A stretch of 7,239 nt of DNA. Source: UBA1422 sp041859095. Its GTDB lineage: Bacteria; Bacillota; Clostridia; Peptostreptococcales; Anaerovoracaceae. The position numbers were made by a program, and so were the translations under genes. The notes beneath the pieces were generated by a model. That model was given only the letters and a program-made list of their open reading frames with translations. It made no database searches and was not told the DNA's origin. Shown here piece by piece: positions 1-6,852 of the stretch; within the stretch, counting starts at the first letter, position 1; every line of letters begins with the position of its first letter. The stretch spans positions 1-7,239 of the forward strand of contig JBHEKY010000010.1 of assembly GCA_041859095.1 (NCBI GenBank). Direction: 5' to 3'.

Positions 1-358
1 CCCCTCTCAGCTCAGAATCCGTCACTCCGGCTTCTTGATCATAGGGTTGGCAAACAAAATACATTTCTTTTAAATCTGGAAATAGTCGGGTAAATGCATC
101 CCGTGATATTTGTACCGTCAATAATCCATTCATTTGATCAGATACGATTCGGTGCGGATCATTGGGATTAAAAATATAGACATCTCCAGGTGAAAGAGTA
201 TGATCCGTGGCGCAATCCGAGATTGTCACGCTGCCATACAAAATCCCCACTAGTTCTAGCACTTCAGTGTGCAGATGAAATGGATAGATCCTGACGTCTT
301 CCAGAGAAACTCGAACGCCTGTATTTAATTTAAATCCAACATATTCATTAAATTTCAT
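1..358 (-). CDS. AraC-family-like transcriptional regulator, N-terminal cupin domain (partial, runs off left edge)
   Basis: Only the first 119 codons are inside the window; the rest lies beyond the left edge. The visible part is an N-terminal cupin sensor domain. Cupin motif 1 is seen as H28, H30, E35 and G42, and motif 2 as G58-D59 ... P65 ... H69, so all four usual metal-ligand positions are intact. In AraC/XylS regulators this arrangement precedes a C-terminal pair of helix-turn-helix motifs; that DNA-binding part is not visible, so the family call is inference. XRE-cupin regulators are less likely because their DNA-binding domain comes first. The ATG at 358 is the only plausible start: an in-frame TGA lies just upstream. 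The ribosome site is weak (an AGGA about 25 nt upstream). The gene is divergent from the corrinoid/MttB-like operon, the usual layout for a local regulator, so it probably senses the methylated substrate or a product of it. Confidence 0.8.
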   Translation of the reverse strand, partial: MKFNEYVGFKLNTGVRVSLEDVRIYPFHLHTEVLELVGILYGSVTISDCATDHTLSPGDVYIFNPNDPHRIVSDQMNGLLTVQISRDAFTRLFPDLKEMYFVCQPYDQEAGVTDSELRG

Positions 359-415
359 AAGTCAAATATATCATATTTTTATCCTGCTAACAACAAAATA
401 TTACCCCAATTTTGA

Positions 416-438
416 TTGTTGCAAAGATATGATATAAA
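416..438 (+). promoter_or_regulatory. Candidate promoter region of the corrinoid protein/MttB-like operon
   Basis: A TATAAA hexamer at 433-438 is a fair -10 element for the rightward operon, placing transcription start near 445. No good -35 lies at 17 bp: TTGATT at 412-417 has only a 15-bp spacer and TTGTTG at 416-421 is too close. A poor -35 would fit a promoter that needs an activator such as the divergent AraC-like protein. This is inference from sequence only. Confidence 0.3.
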
Positions 439-447
439 GAGTTAATC

Positions 448-469
448 GCCACGACAGAAACTGTGTGGC
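448..469 (+). other. Leader hairpin in the 5' region of the corrinoid/MttB-like operon
   Basis: GCCAC(g)ACAG, loop AAA, CTGTGTGGC form a 9-bp stem with a single bulged G at 453. If transcription starts near 445, the hairpin sits at the very 5' end of the mRNA, where it could protect the transcript. In DNA form it could also be a regulator-binding dyad. A smaller GGGG-ATA-CCCC palindrome follows at 489-499, immediately before the ribosome site (GGGAGG, 501-506). The role is not known. Confidence 0.4.
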
Positions 470-511
470 TTGGATTACCCGAAATAATGGGGATACCCCT
501 GGGAGGAACAG

Positions 512-1153
512 ATGAGTCAACAATTCGATGAAATGAAACGAGCTGTACTTGAAGGAGACGAAGAGCTTGCCCGGCAACTGGCACAGGATGCATTGGCGCA
601 AAGCTTGGATTTGAAACAAGTGATGAGCGAAGGGTTTTTGAAAGGAATTCAAGAAGCCGGAGTATTATATGAGGAAGGAGAATATTTCCTTCCGGATCTT
701 GTTTGCTCTGCTGACGCCATGAAAAGCGCATTGGAAGTGCTGGATGAAGAAATAAAAAAACCTTCCAGCGGAATGGTTGCCAAAGGGAAAGTACTACTGG
801 CGACTGTCCAGGGCGATGTCCATGACATCGGTAAAACCATTGTTGGCGCAATGCTAACTGCCGCCGGCTATGAAGTGACTGACTTGGGGCCGGATGTGCC
901 CAACGAAACCGTCATATCCAAGGCCGTAGAACTGCAGGTTGATGTCATTGGACTTAGTGCGCTATTAACAACCACCATGGAAGAGCAGAGAAACATCGTC
1001 AAAGCTTTTGAAGGGAAAGGCAATCGTGGGGCGTATAAAATCATCGTTGGTGGCGCACCGGTAACCCATTCTTGGTCCGAAAAAATCATGGCTGACGGGT
1101 ATTCTGATGATGCCATCGGTGCTGTGAATTTAGTGAATAGCCTACTAAAGTAA
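512..1153 (+). CDS. Corrinoid (B12-binding) methyltransferase protein, MttC/MtbC type
   Basis: This is the 213-residue methyl carrier of a three-component methyltransferase system: its cobalamin accepts a methyl group from the substrate-specific methyltransferase and passes it to a second enzyme. Residues 1-85 are the helical methionine-synthase-type B12 cap domain, and residues 90-213 are the Rossmann-like B12-binding domain. The lower-axial cobalt ligand motif DxHxxG is D102-V-H104-D-I-G107. The supporting S149-A-L151 loop, the GG of VGGAPV (179-184) and the conserved ADGYSDDA segment (194-201) are all present. The length is typical of the family, and the protein should be cytoplasmic. The ATG at 512 follows a strong GGGAGGAA ribosome site. 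The downstream MttB-like gene begins 15 nt after the stop, so the two are almost certainly co-transcribed partners. MttC, MtbC and MtmC paralogues cannot be separated by eye, so no symbol is given. Confidence 0.93.
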   Translation: MSQQFDEMKRAVLEGDEELARQLAQDALAQSLDLKQVMSEGFLKGIQEAGVLYEEGEYFLPDLVCSADAMKSALEVLDEEIKKPSSGMVAKGKVLLATVQGDVHDIGKTIVGAMLTAAGYEVTDLGPDVPNETVISKAVELQVDVIGLSALLTTTMEEQRNIVKAFEGKGNRGAYKIIVGGAPVTHSWSEKIMADGYSDDAIGAVNLVNSLLK

Positions 1154-1168
1154 GGCGGGGGTAACATA

Positions 1169-2599
1169 ATGAAAATGAACGGACAAGTGTTCAGCCAGGC
1201 TGAACAAGATATAATTCATAAAAAATCCATTGATATTCTAGAAAATGTCGGCATATCCTTCCCGGATGAAGGAGTCCTTTCCATGTTGGAGCGAAACGGT
1301 GCTCAGATTGATTGGGACAAGCAAGTAGCAAAAATCAGCGAGAGTATGGTGACTCAAGCATTGGCTACGGCACCAAAAGCCTTCACCTTAGGTGCTCGAA
1401 ATCCAATCCATGACTTTGCGCTACCTTCGTCCTATTCCGCATTGAATTTGGACGGAACCGGCGTGTATGCTCTGGATCCGTTAAGTGGCAACAAGAGATA
1501 TGGTGTACTCCAGGATATTGCAAACGCTGCTAAAGTATTTGAAACGATACCGATGGGCAAGGTATTATGGCCGCCAATCGTTGCGTCTGACTGTCCTGCA
1601 GGCACACGGAATCTGATGGGTGCGGCCACGTCCATGATTCATTGTAGTAAGCACATTCAGGATGAAGTCAAGGATGTAAAGGAAATTCCTTTGCTTCTTG
1701 GATTATTGTCGGCCATTCTTGGTGACAAAGCGTCCATTGAAGCGCGAAAAATTTATTCGGTCACCTATTGTACCGTGGCACCATTGATGCACGACAAGGA
1801 TATGATGCTTGCCAATTTAGAATTGGCGAAGATGAATGTGCCTATTTTGGTCTATCCTATGCCAGCTTGCGGCAGTACCGGTCCTTCCAGTTTGTTTTCA
1901 AATGTAGCATTGGGGAACGCGGAAGCACTTTCCTCCATCGTTTTATTCCAGCTGACTAACCCCGGCACCCCCTTGATTTTCGGGACTGCCCAAGGAGTCA
2001 TTCACAGGAAAACCGGATTATTCCTGGAGGGTGCTCCTGAAACGGCGCTCCAGGGAGTTGCCATGACGCAAATGGGGAAACGATACGGTCTTCCTACTAC
2101 CATCGCCGGCTGTCTGACAGATGCCAAGGAACCCGGTAAGCAAGCTGTCCTCGAAAAGGTTTTGACCACGTTACCTCTTTCTCTGGCTGGCGCTGATGTA
2201 ATTCAGGGGATTGGTCTTTTAGAAAGTAGCATGACTCTTTCTCTTGAACAAATTCTCATTGATGCCGAAATCGGTGGTTTGTGCCAACGAATGCGACAGG
2301 GGATTGAGGTTTCAGAAGAAAAAGATTGTTATGAGGACATTGTCCAAGTAGGGCAAGGTGGACATTTCCTGAAACAGCCATCCACACGGGCTGGATTTCG
2401 TAGCAAAGAATTTTATGTTCCTTCACTATTGGACCGGGATTCCTACGACGAATGGCACGATTTGGGATCACCCAACATGTTTTCTGAGGCCAACAAAAAA
2501 GTACAAGGAATTCTTGCAGCTGCACCGGATCATCCACTGCCCGTGGATGTTGAGAAGCAGATTCGGGAAATCATGGAAGAAATGCGACGACAAGGATAA
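1169..2599 (+). CDS. MttB-superfamily methyltransferase, non-pyrrolysine (methylated-amine:corrinoid methyltransferase)
   Basis: This 476-residue protein belongs to the trimethylamine methyltransferase (MttB/COG5598) superfamily, a TIM-barrel enzyme that transfers a methyl group from a quaternary or tertiary amine to a cognate corrinoid protein. The family-typical C-terminal half is clear: GAPE (288-291), YGLPTT (306-311), GCLTDAK (314-320), GADVIQGIGLLESSMTLSLE (341-360) and IDAEI (364-368). True trimethylamine MttB carries pyrrolysine from an in-frame UAG. Here the frame is uninterrupted, with no internal amber codon, so this is the non-Pyl branch that includes MtgB (glycine betaine), MtpB (proline betaine) and MtcB (carnitine). 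Its own substrate cannot be assigned. The ATG at 1169 follows GGCGGGGG with 7-nt spacing; a second in-frame ATG two codons later is less well placed. The gene lies directly behind its corrinoid partner, and a hairpin terminator follows 15 nt after the stop. Confidence 0.92.
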   Translation: MKMNGQVFSQAEQDIIHKKSIDILENVGISFPDEGVLSMLERNGAQIDWDKQVAKISESMVTQALATAPKAFTLGARNPIHDFALPSSYSALNLDGTGVYALDPLSGNKRYGVLQDIANAAKVFETIPMGKVLWPPIVASDCPAGTRNLMGAATSMIHCSKHIQDEVKDVKEIPLLLGLLSAILGDKASIEARKIYSVTYCTVAPLMHDKDMMLANLELAKMNVPILVYPMPACGSTGPSSLFSNVALGNAEALSSIVLFQLTNPGTPLIFGTAQGVIHRKTGLFLEGAPETALQGVAMTQMGKRYGLPTTIAGCLTDAKEPGKQAVLEKVLTTLPLSLAGADVIQGIGLLESSMTLSLEQILIDAEIGGLCQRMRQGIEVSEEKDCYEDIVQVGQGGHFLKQPSTRAGFRSKEFYVPSLLDRDSYDEWHDLGSPNMFSEANKKVQGILAAAPDHPLPVDVEKQIREIMEEMRRQG

Positions 2600-2613
2600 C
2601 ACAAGTTCATTAA

Positions 2614-2657
2614 AAAAGGCCATGAAAATCAGTATTAACTGGTTTCTATGGCCTTTT
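2614..2657. terminator. Bidirectional rho-independent terminator between convergent operons
   Basis: AAAAGGCCAT (2614-2623) pairs perfectly with ATGGCCTTTT (2648-2657). The stem continues inward through a mostly paired segment to CAGT-ATTA-ACTG (2630-2641), giving a hairpin of about 20 bp with a four-base loop. The T run is TTTT on the plus strand and TTTTTT, then A, on the minus strand, so it is probably stronger for phoU transcripts. It lies 15 nt after the MttB-like stop and 19 nt after the phoU stop, and so serves both. Confidence 0.85.
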
Positions 2658-2676
2658 CATTTGCATGCAACTCACT

Positions 2677-3330
2677 CTATTCCATAGCAATTTCGCCTTC
2701 AATGGAGAAAACGGTTTCTTCGCAGATGTTTGTCGCGTAATCCGCAATTCGTTCCAAATGCGCTGCGATGAAGGCAAACATGATATAGACCTCTGTATTT
2801 CCTTGCTTCTGAGTGGCAAGCTCAATCTGTTTGTCATAAACCGTTCTGAAAAGTTCATCCATTTCTTCGTCGGCTTTCCAGACTTTTCTTGCCATTCTTA
2901 AATCCCTGGTGAGAAAAGACTGGATGGCATTGCCTACCATTTTTGCGGACATGTCAGCCATTCGTGGTATGTTGACAAGTTCTTGCCCGAAATCAGCCTT
3001 TTCTAAACGCATCGTATATTTTGCCAAGTCTTCGCAGTGGTCGCCAATCCGTTCCAAATCTCGGATCATCTTCATGACAGAAATGCAATATCTCAAATCG
3101 GAGCCCACAGGAGATTGGGTCGCCAGGAATGTAAAACACTCCCGTTGAATTTCTTCTTCCAAATCATCGACAACATCTCCATTATCAATAATCTGTCGGG
3201 CTAACGCCGTATCTCTTTCTTGTAATGCTTGGACCGCCATAATAATATCTTGTTCCACCTGGACGCCCATGGCGGAGATTTTTTCATTGATGGACTCCAT
3301 CTCTTGGATCATTCTAACTCGTGGTACCAT
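2677..3330 (-). CDS. phoU: Phosphate signalling/transport accessory protein PhoU
   Basis: PhoU is a cytoplasmic, all-helical protein that links the Pst transporter to the PhoR sensor kinase and keeps the Pho regulon off when phosphate is plentiful. The 217-residue length is standard for the family. The protein is two tandem three-helix bundles, each carrying a metal-binding E-x-x-x-D signature: L92-ERIGDHCEDLAKY in the first and L192-ERIADYATNICE in the second, with E93/D97 and E193/D197 intact. The ATG at 3330 follows AGGAGA at good spacing. It is the last gene of the pst operon, 12 nt after pstB, which is the usual place. The terminator hairpin begins 19 nt beyond the stop. No PhoR or PhoP gene is in the window, so the signalling partners must be elsewhere. 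Confidence 0.95.
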   Translation of the reverse strand: MVPRVRMIQEMESINEKISAMGVQVEQDIIMAVQALQERDTALARQIIDNGDVVDDLEEEIQRECFTFLATQSPVGSDLRYCISVMKMIRDLERIGDHCEDLAKYTMRLEKADFGQELVNIPRMADMSAKMVGNAIQSFLTRDLRMARKVWKADEEMDELFRTVYDKQIELATQKQGNTEVYIMFAFIAAHLERIADYATNICEETVFSIEGEIAME

Positions 3331-3342
3331 ATTATTCTCCTA

Positions 3343-4104
3343 TCATCCGAATCTACCGGAAATATAATCTTCTGTTCGCTTGTTGTCTGGTCGAGAAAAT
3401 ATCTTCTGCGTCGAATTCATTTCGATCATTTCTCCCATAAGGAAAAAGGCTGTTTGATCTGATATTCTTCCCGCCTGCTGCATATTATGTGTAACAATGA
3501 CGATGGTGTATTTCTTAGCCAGATCTTGCATCAAGTCCTCAATTTTTGTGGTGGCAATGGGGTCCAAGGCCGAAGTGGGTTCATCCATCAGAATTACTTC
3601 AGGATTGACCGCCAAACATCTTGCGATACAAAGTCGTTGCTGTTGCCCCCCGGAAAGTCCCATGGCGGACTTATTCAAACGGTCTTTTACTTCATCCCAT
3701 AAGGCAACTTCTTTTAAGGTTCTTTCCACTATTTCATCTAGCTCATCCTTTCCTTTTATCCCATGGACATTAGGCCCATATACTACATTTTCGTAGACAG
3801 TTTTGGGAAATGGGTTTGCCTTCTGAAAAACCATACCGACTTTCTTTCGCAAAGCGGTGACATTATAATCCTTCTGATAGATGTCTTCTCCATCATAAAG
3901 GACATCTCCTTCAAGCCGAGCAATAGGGATTAAGTCATTCATCCGGTTCAATGCCCGAAGAAAAGTGGATTTCCCGCAGCCTGAAGGGCCAATCAACGCT
4001 GTAATTTCATTCTGTTTAATTACCATGTTGATGTTTCGAAGCGCTTGAAATTGACCATAGAAAAGGTTCATGTTACTTACTTCAAATTTTTCATGTTTAG
4101 CCAT
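3343..4104 (-). CDS. pstB: Phosphate ABC transporter ATP-binding protein PstB
   Basis: PstB is the ATPase that powers phosphate import through PstC/PstA, acting as a homodimer on the inner face of the membrane. All ABC ATPase motifs are intact in the 253 residues: Walker A GPSGCGKST (39-47), Q-loop Q94, signature LSGGQ (150-154), Walker B VILMDE (170-175), D-loop SALD (178-181) and switch histidine H206. The segment FLRALNRMNDLIP after Walker A and the MVFQKANPFP Q-loop are typical of PstB rather than of other importers. The length is normal. The start at 4104 overlaps the pstA stop by 8 nt and has AAGGAG about 8 nt upstream, so translational coupling to pstA is likely. phoU follows after 12 nt. 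Confidence 0.97.
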   Translation of the reverse strand: MAKHEKFEVSNMNLFYGQFQALRNINMVIKQNEITALIGPSGCGKSTFLRALNRMNDLIPIARLEGDVLYDGEDIYQKDYNVTALRKKVGMVFQKANPFPKTVYENVVYGPNVHGIKGKDELDEIVERTLKEVALWDEVKDRLNKSAMGLSGGQQQRLCIARCLAVNPEVILMDEPTSALDPIATTKIEDLMQDLAKKYTIVIVTHNMQQAGRISDQTAFFLMGEMIEMNSTQKIFSRPDNKRTEDYISGRFG

Positions 4105-4921
4105 TTATGGTTCTCCTTCCGATGGCGTTAGCCACCGTATTGATGACAAATACGATGATAATCAGCAACGCTGCCGTTGCATAGGTTTTTTCCTGTGATA
4201 TTCCTTCTGATGCCAAAAGGTACAGATGGATGGACATGGTTCTGGTGGAGTCGAAGATGCTAAGAGGCATATTCAGTGATCCACCGATGGTCAGCACGAC
4301 TGCTGCGGTTTCGCCGATGGCTCGTCCCAACCCCAATATTACACCCGTCAATATTCCTGACCTACACCCGGGTAAAACCACCCTACTAATAGTGTACCAC
4401 TTGGTTGCACCTAAGGCGAGACTTCCTTCCCGGTAAGTCATCGGAACTGTTTTGAGTGCTTCTTCGGTAGTCCGAATAATAGTCGGCAATACCATGATGG
4501 TCAGGGTCAGTGCACCAGCCAATATGGACCAACCCATACCCAGAAATACCACAAAGAATGCAAATCCGAAGAGGCCGAAAATAATGGATGGGATTCCTGC
4601 CAATACTTCTGTGAAGAATCGTATGGTGTTCACCAGGCGGCCGGCTTTGGCATATTCAGTGAAGTAAACCGCACCAGCAACTCCAATGGGTGTGGCAATC
4701 AGAACAGCAACCCCTGTCACGTATAACGTACCTACGATAACCGAAAGGATGCCGCCTTCCCTCCCCATACTGCTTGGTTCTTGAGTAAGAAACTCTAAAC
4801 TAATTTGGGGAACGCCTTTGACAAGAATGAAGCCCATGATGATCACCAGGGCAATCAGGGTGAACCCCGCGACCAGCCAGACTACACTAAAGAAAAAACT
4901 GCTCTGTATTTTTTTCTTCAT
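4097..4921 (-). CDS. pstA: Phosphate ABC transporter permease PstA
   Basis: PstA is one of the two membrane subunits forming the phosphate channel, paired with PstC. The 274 residues show about six hydrophobic membrane segments, roughly at 12-35, 59-86, 103-127, 131-149, 188-211 and 248-267. The cytoplasmic EAA loop that docks onto PstB is seen at YREGSLALGATKWYTI (163-178) followed by VVLPGCRSGI (181-190) and GLGRAIGETA (197-206), the last strongly diagnostic of PstA/PstC. The gene begins inside the pstC stop codon (ATGA, 4-nt overlap), with GGAGGT 8 nt upstream within pstC, and its end overlaps pstB by 8 nt. Both overlaps imply coupled translation. Length and order match canonical pst operons. 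Confidence 0.96.
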   Translation of the reverse strand: MKKKIQSSFFFSVVWLVAGFTLIALVIIMGFILVKGVPQISLEFLTQEPSSMGREGGILSVIVGTLYVTGVAVLIATPIGVAGAVYFTEYAKAGRLVNTIRFFTEVLAGIPSIIFGLFGFAFFVVFLGMGWSILAGALTLTIMVLPTIIRTTEEALKTVPMTYREGSLALGATKWYTISRVVLPGCRSGILTGVILGLGRAIGETAAVVLTIGGSLNMPLSIFDSTRTMSIHLYLLASEGISQEKTYATAALLIIIVFVINTVANAIGRRTING

Positions 4922-5808
4922 GATGCCGCACCTCCAAATCGCTTCATCACTGCCTGAGCAATCACATTCAGCAGCACGATAATAACGAAAAGAATGATAC
5001 CAACTGCAAAGAGTGCTTCTTTGTGTGAAGGTGATGCATAGGACATTTCCATAGCGATGGTTCCTGTCATGGTGGCCACCGGATCCAACAGACTCTTGGG
5101 AAGCACCGCCACATTGCCGGTAATCATCAATACCGCCATGGTTTCTCCAATGGCTCGACCCATCCCCAGTATGATGGAAGCGAATATGCCTGAGCGTGCT
5201 GCAGGCAAAATGACCTTGGTGATGGTTTCCCTTCGGTCAGCCCCAAGGGCCAAGGAAGCTTCTCTATACTCCTGAGGGACTGAAGCAATTGCATTTTCTG
5301 AAACGCTGACAATCGTGGGTAAAATCATCATGGCCAAAATCAGAGCACCTGCCAGAATACTAAACCCGCTGGTGGAGACATCAGGGTCAAACTTCTGAGC
5401 AATGGGGACAATATAGGTTCGAATCGCCGGCACCAAGACAATTAGTCCAAAGAAGCCATACACAACGGATGGAATTCCTGCCAGAAGTTCAATGGCTGCC
5501 TTAAAAATGCCTGAGGAACGTTTACCCGCCACCTCTGCCAGAAACACAGCGCATCCGACTCCTGTTGGAATTCCAATTGCTAATGCACCCAAAGTTACCG
5601 CCAAACTTCCCGCTATCAGCGGTAAAATTCCATATGTTCCTGCGGTGGGGCTCCAATCTGTTCCGGTGACAAAGTTGTACAACCCTGTGGTGGCAATCAC
5701 CGGCATGCCCGTAATGAAAATAAATATTGTAATGAGAGCAACCGCTGCGACAGACGCAGCGGCACTTATTCGAATGATATTCTCAATGATTCGTTCATTG
5801 GTTTTCAT
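4918..5808 (-). CDS. pstC: Phosphate ABC transporter permease PstC
   Basis: PstC is the second membrane subunit of the phosphate channel, partner of PstA. The 296 residues include an N-terminal membrane helix at about 16-40, a periplasm-side loop with the DWSPTAGTYGILPL segment (51-64) typical of PstC, further helices at about 66-91, 106-130, 150-168, 205-228 and 266-287, and the EAA loop YREASLALGADRRETI (181-196) followed by LPAARSGI (201-208) and GMGRAIGETMA (215-225). The start at 5808 has AAGGG about 10 nt upstream and lies 35 nt after the pstS stop. The end overlaps pstA by 4 nt. The AYREASLALGA-type loop and PstC-like N-terminal loop separate it from PstA. Confidence 0.96.
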   Translation of the reverse strand: MKTNERIIENIIRISAAASVAAVALITIFIFITGMPVIATTGLYNFVTGTDWSPTAGTYGILPLIAGSLAVTLGALAIGIPTGVGCAVFLAEVAGKRSSGIFKAAIELLAGIPSVVYGFFGLIVLVPAIRTYIVPIAQKFDPDVSTSGFSILAGALILAMMILPTIVSVSENAIASVPQEYREASLALGADRRETITKVILPAARSGIFASIILGMGRAIGETMAVLMITGNVAVLPKSLLDPVATMTGTIAMEMSYASPSHKEALFAVGIILFVIIVLLNVIAQAVMKRFGGAAS

Positions 5809-5834
5809 TTTATGGACCCTTTCATAAGTTGCTC

Positions 5835-5851
5835 TTCAGTTCGTTACTGAA
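5835..5851 (-). other. Small hairpin across the pstS stop codon
   Basis: TTCAGT, loop AACGA, ACTGAA form a 6-bp stem on the transcript, with the pstS TAA in the loop region. In other pst operons pstS mRNA is more abundant than the distal genes because of processing or 3'-end protection after pstS. This hairpin is in the right place for that, but it is short and A/T-rich with no U tract, so it is not a convincing terminator. Confidence 0.25.
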
Positions 5852-6698
5852 CCGGAATGAACCCGTTCTCTTCGATTAAAGCTTGTCCTTCTGCGCTCAT
5901 GACGAAGTCAATGAATGCCTGGGCTGCTTCGCTTACTTCTCCGGCTACTGCGTAGATGAAAGGTCTAGAGATTGCATAGGTGCCATCTAGTACGGTGGCT
6001 TTGGAAATTTTAACGCCTTCAACGGTCAGTGCTTTAACGGTTTCATCAAGTGCTTCCATGGATACATAACCGATGGATCCTGGGGTGGAACCGACTGCCT
6101 GTAGCACAGCGCCTGTGGAAGGCTGTACAATGGCATCTTTGCTGGTGCTGTCCACTTCATTGCCTGCACTGTCTTTTTCCATTACTTTGGTGAGTTCTGT
6201 GAAAGCGCCTCTTGTGCCCGAACCTTCTTCTCTGCTTACAACGGTTATTTTTTGGTCTTTTCCGCCGACTTCTTTCCAGTTGGTAATTTCACCGGTGAAG
6301 ATCCCTTTGATTTGTTCCAGTGTCAAATCCGTAACAGTGACGTCGGTGTTAGCGATAACCGCTACGCCGTCCTTGGCGATGACATATTCTTTGACGATGG
6401 TTGACTTCTCTTCGTCCTTGACGTTTCTGGAAAGCGCGCCGATATCAGCAATGCCGTCTGCCAGTGCAACTGCGGCTTGTCCGGATCCGCCACCTTGGAT
6501 TTCCACGGTGATGCCTTCGTTGGCTTCCATATATGCTGCGGCTAATTCTTCAGAAAGTGGCTGTACCGATGTGGAGCCTGCTACGACTACCTTGCCGGAA
6601 GTCTGCTCTCCGTTGCCACCGCAACCAGTCAATCCTGTGATTCCCAGTGCCAGGACTAATGATAAGACCAAGGCCTTTTTTAACATTTGTTTTTTCAT
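5844..6698 (-). CDS. pstS: Phosphate-binding lipoprotein PstS
   Basis: PstS is the extracytoplasmic phosphate receptor that delivers phosphate to PstC/PstA. Read from the ATG at 6698 it has 284 residues: a lipoprotein signal peptide with a KKQMLKK start, a hydrophobic core (about 9-22) and lipobox L23-T-G-C26, so mature protein is anchored at Cys26. Phosphate-binding segments follow family pattern: GSTSVQP (41-47), GGGSGQ (69-74), SRN (90-92) and SREEGSGTR (145-153). An in-frame ATG at 6776 would add 26 charged residues before the signal peptide and has no good ribosome site, whereas the 6698 ATG has AAAGGA 7 nt upstream; the shorter form is therefore chosen. It is first in the pst operon and preceded by a PHO box. 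The downstream gap to pstC (35 nt) is the largest in the operon. Confidence 0.95.
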   Translation of the reverse strand: MKKQMLKKALVLSLVLALGITGLTGCGGNGEQTSGKVVVAGSTSVQPLSEELAAAYMEANEGITVEIQGGGSGQAAVALADGIADIGALSRNVKDEEKSTIVKEYVIAKDGVAVIANTDVTVTDLTLEQIKGIFTGEITNWKEVGGKDQKITVVSREEGSGTRGAFTELTKVMEKDSAGNEVDSTSKDAIVQPSTGAVLQAVGSTPGSIGYVSMEALDETVKALTVEGVKISKATVLDGTYAISRPFIYAVAGEVSEAAQAFIDFVMSAEGQALIEENGFIPVQ

Positions 6699-6715
6699 TA
6701 TTCGTTCCTTTCGTT

Positions 6716-6729
6716 CGGGCACTTGCCCG
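6716..6729 (-). other. GC-rich hairpin in the pstS leader
   Basis: CGGGC-AAGT-GCCCG is a short perfect inverted repeat just upstream of the AAAGGA ribosome site (6706-6711) of pstS. It leaves the ribosome site free. It may stabilise the leader or be chance; no alternative pairing with the ribosome site is evident. Confidence 0.3.
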
Positions 6730-6761
6730 CATTCTCCTCTATACCTATTGTTTACATTCTC

Positions 6762-6784
6762 ATCATACACAATCAATGTTATCG
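6762..6784 (-). promoter_or_regulatory. Candidate -10 elements of the PhoP-dependent pstS promoter
   Basis: Two leftward -10 candidates lie between the PHO box and pstS. GATAAC (6784-6779) would put the four PhoP repeats at about -27 to -64, matching the position known for PhoP-activated Bacillus promoters, with the proximal repeat replacing a -35. TATGAT (6767-6762) is closer to consensus but places the repeats farther upstream, and its 17-bp -35 position (ATAAGA) is poor. The choice cannot be made from sequence. Confidence 0.35.
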
Positions 6785-6798
6785 TCTTATTGCGTTTT

Positions 6799-6836
6799 TG
6801 TTAATGTTCTGTAAAGTATTGTTAAGATTGTGTTAA
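6799..6836 (-). promoter_or_regulatory. PHO box: four TTAACA-like repeats for the response regulator PhoP
   Basis: Read toward pstS, the repeats are TTAACA (6836-6831), TTAACA (6825-6820), TTTACA (6815-6810) and TTAACA (6804-6799), with starts 11, 10 and 11 bp apart. This matches the Gram-positive PhoP consensus TT(A/T/C)ACA with about 5-bp spacers, on one face of the helix and on the coding strand. A further ATAACA at 6782-6777 lies 22 bp (two turns) beyond the last repeat. PhoP phosphorylated under phosphate starvation should bind here and activate the pst operon. Confidence 0.85.
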
Positions 6837-6852
6837 GAGCAAACACCGCGTT

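Noticed and set aside
359..511. Cobalamin riboswitch upstream of the corrinoid gene
   Set aside because: The 153-bp space is short and I see no B12-box-like core; only two simple hairpins are present.
387..851. Long open frame on the minus strand overlapping the corrinoid gene and its leader
   Set aside because: It is antisense to a clearly coding, motif-bearing gene, has no family signature and spans the operon promoter region.
6699..6776. N-terminal extension of pstS from the ATG at 6776
   Set aside because: It would put 26 charged residues before a complete lipoprotein signal peptide; the internal ATG at 6698 has a proper ribosome site.
6073..6804. 243-residue plus-strand open frame opposite pstS
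   Set aside because: The sequence is serine/threonine/proline-rich and low in structure, as expected for the shadow of a coding gene; it ends across the PHO box and lies antisense to PstS motifs.
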